Positions 62,929 to 64,000 of a stretch of 64,000 nucleotides of DNA are shown here, in pieces. The stretch's first letter is position 1. Every line of letters begins with the position of its first letter. A program made the translations under genes and the position numbers. The notes beneath the pieces are model-generated. The model was given only the letters and a program-made list of their open reading frames with translations, did not search any database and had not been told where the DNA came from. This stretch comes from Croceicoccus mobilis (GTDB lineage Bacteria; Pseudomonadota; Alphaproteobacteria; Sphingomonadales; Sphingomonadaceae), in contig NZ_LYWZ01000028.1 in the NCBI RefSeq assembly GCF_001661965.1, positions 62,001 to 126,000 of the forward strand, written 5' to 3'.

Positions 62929-63867
62929 ATGGCCGGAAAGAAGCATTTCGCACGGATTACAGCGCAGCTGGCGGCAGGCATGGCCGTGCTGGTCGCGCCC
63001 GCCGTACATGCCGCGCCCTGGAATGTCGGGGCGGTCAGCGCCGCCACCCAGTTTGCCGCGGGGCATCTTGCCGTTTCGTCGCTGATGACGTCGCAATGTG
63101 CTGCCGCCCCATTGGCGGTGACGCGCATCGCCGCGCCGCAGCCGGCAAAGCCCATGTCCGCGCTGGAGCGCATTCGCATGCGTCAGGCCGGCTTTGCAAA
63201 GGCGGCCGGGCCCGTCGCATCGGCTGACGTCGAGGCGCAGTCGGCGGGGGTGAAGATGACCCCGGCTGCAGCGGGCATCGGCTGCGCGAACATTGCGCCA
63301 GCCGCCGGTTTCGCGTTTCCCGCGAAACCGGCGCTCAATGCCGGGCGCGGCACCGATTTTCTCGCCAGCAAGATTATGCCGATCAGCCGCACCGCTTTCG
63401 ACAGCGCATGGTCCCGCGTCAGCAGCCATGGGGCAGGCCGCGCCAATGTGCGCGCCGCTTCGCTCAGCGTGGGGCAGGGCGCGACCGCGCGCGACAAGGT
63501 GGCGGCGGTCAATCGCTGGGTGAATGCCCGGATCAGCTTTACCGACGACATGCGCAATTACGGGCGCAAGGATTACTGGGCTGACGCTGCCGAAACGCTG
63601 CGCCGGGGCAAGGGCGATTGCGAAGATTACGCCATCGCCAAGATGCAGATCCTGGCCGCGATGGGCGTGTCACGCGACGACATGTATCTGACGCTGGCCC
63701 GCGACAATATCCGCCGGATCGATCACGCAGTGCTGATCGTGAAGCTGGATGGCGCGGTGCTGATGCTCGACAATGGATCGGACGATCTGCTGGATGGCAG
63801 TGCGTCGAATGATTACCGCCCGGTCTATTCCTTCAGCGGCGACAAGCGCTACCTTCACGGCTTTTAA
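62929..63867 (+). CDS. LapG-like transglutaminase-type cysteine protease
   Basis: A ~312-aa periplasmic protein: signal peptide (ITAQLAAGMAVLVAPAVHAA), a variable Ala-rich part, then the BTLCP/LapG domain with NARISFTDDMRNYGRKDYWA, the catalytic Cys in GKGDCEDYAIAK, His in IDHAVLIVK and an Asp in LDNGSDD. LapG cleaves surface adhesins when c-di-GMP is low. The end of a HlyD/LapC-like gene converges on it, which fits such a system. ATG 62929 chosen over GTG 62911 for the signal peptide. Confidence 0.85.
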   Translation: MAGKKHFARITAQLAAGMAVLVAPAVHAAPWNVGAVSAATQFAAGHLAVSSLMTSQCAAAPLAVTRIAAPQPAKPMSALERIRMRQAGFAKAAGPVASADVEAQSAGVKMTPAAAGIGCANIAPAAGFAFPAKPALNAGRGTDFLASKIMPISRTAFDSAWSRVSSHGAGRANVRAASLSVGQGATARDKVAAVNRWVNARISFTDDMRNYGRKDYWADAAETLRRGKGDCEDYAIAKMQILAAMGVSRDDMYLTLARDNIRRIDHAVLIVKLDGAVLMLDNGSDDLLDGSASNDYRPVYSFSGDKRYLHGF

Positions 63868-63876
63868 GGCAGGCGG

Positions 63877-64000
63877 TTACTGTTCCGTCAGCGCGGTCGA
63901 CAGGCCGCGGGTGAAGGGCGTGAGCAGATAGCCCAGCACGCTCTTGCGGCCAGTGATGATCTCCACCTCGCAGATCATGCCCGGCATGATCGCCAGCTTC
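63877..64000 (-). CDS. HlyD/LapC-family type I secretion adaptor, C-terminal part
   Basis: Only the last ~41 residues are in the window, on the minus strand; the stop TAA is at 63877-63879. The piece reads ...KLAIMPGMICEVEIITGRKS then VLGYLLTPFTRGLSTALTEQ, the conserved PGM and VLxYLLxP end of HlyD-family periplasmic adaptors. It continues beyond the window. With the LapG-like gene it suggests a large-adhesin secretion system nearby. Confidence 0.85.
   Translation of the reverse strand, partial: KLAIMPGMICEVEIITGRKSVLGYLLTPFTRGLSTALTEQ

Overview
The window looks like chromosome from a high-GC alphaproteobacterium, most likely of the order Sphingomonadales. This is inferred from gene content and codon bias; there is no rRNA to confirm it. 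The host DNA is interrupted by one 41.2-kb temperate podovirus-like prophage, so the layout is left host flank (1-18126), prophage (about 18082-59255) and right host flank (59256-64000).

Left flank: the end of a RutE-like nitroreductase; a PAS-GGDEF-EAL cyclic-di-GMP enzyme; a mscS-cdd pair (mechanosensitive channel, cytidine deaminase); a secreted S1/P1 nuclease; a queuosine-precursor transporter; a nucleoside transporter (nupC) followed by a 2-oxoglutarate/Fe(II)-type oxygenase; pabB; a small unknown gene; a Csu-type chaperone-usher pilus cluster (two spore-coat-U pilins, chaperone, usher); a CHAD-CYTH pair; and a lipoprotein-type alkaline phosphatase. tRNA-Gly(CCC) at 18052-18125 is the phage attachment site. 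Its last 45 bases recur exactly at 59211-59255 (attL/attR).

The prophage is arranged like a lambda-type lysogeny and early region joined to a T7-type virion module. Leftward from the switch run a CI-like repressor, a membrane protein, a chain of small stop-start-overlapping genes (including a GapR/DUF2312 protein and an ASCH protein), a small HTH protein and, last, the integrase next to attL. Rightward from a Cro-like gene come two unknown genes, a Toprim primase-like protein, a small gene broken by a 10-bp tandem duplication, a 62-aa Acb2/Tad1-hairpin-like protein (candidate sponge for defence second messengers), a small Cys-rich protein, a DHH phosphoesterase and a P-loop ATPase/helicase. 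A 1.2-kb gap follows, holding GGTTCC repeats around an AT-rich core (candidate replication origin). Then come small and large terminase, a RyR-domain protein, portal, scaffold, a structured leader, major capsid, tail tubular proteins A and B, three to four internal virion proteins (one carrying a GH108 lysozyme domain and a PBECR/RNase-like domain; the next frameshifted), a beta-helix tailspike, a lysis cassette (holin-like proteins, GH19-like endolysin, nested Rz/Rz1 spanins) and a GH26-like glycosidase with two C-terminal repeats just before attR.

Right flank: the native tRNA terminator hairpin, an alpha/beta hydrolase, two tandem cysteine desulfurases with a 2Fe-2S ferredoxin, a LapG-like transglutaminase-type protease, and the end of a HlyD/LapC-type secretion adaptor on the other strand.

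Most phage genes overlap by ATGA, GTGA or TGATG, which helped fix starts and revealed several very small genes. All assignments are from motif recognition by eye; no database search was run.
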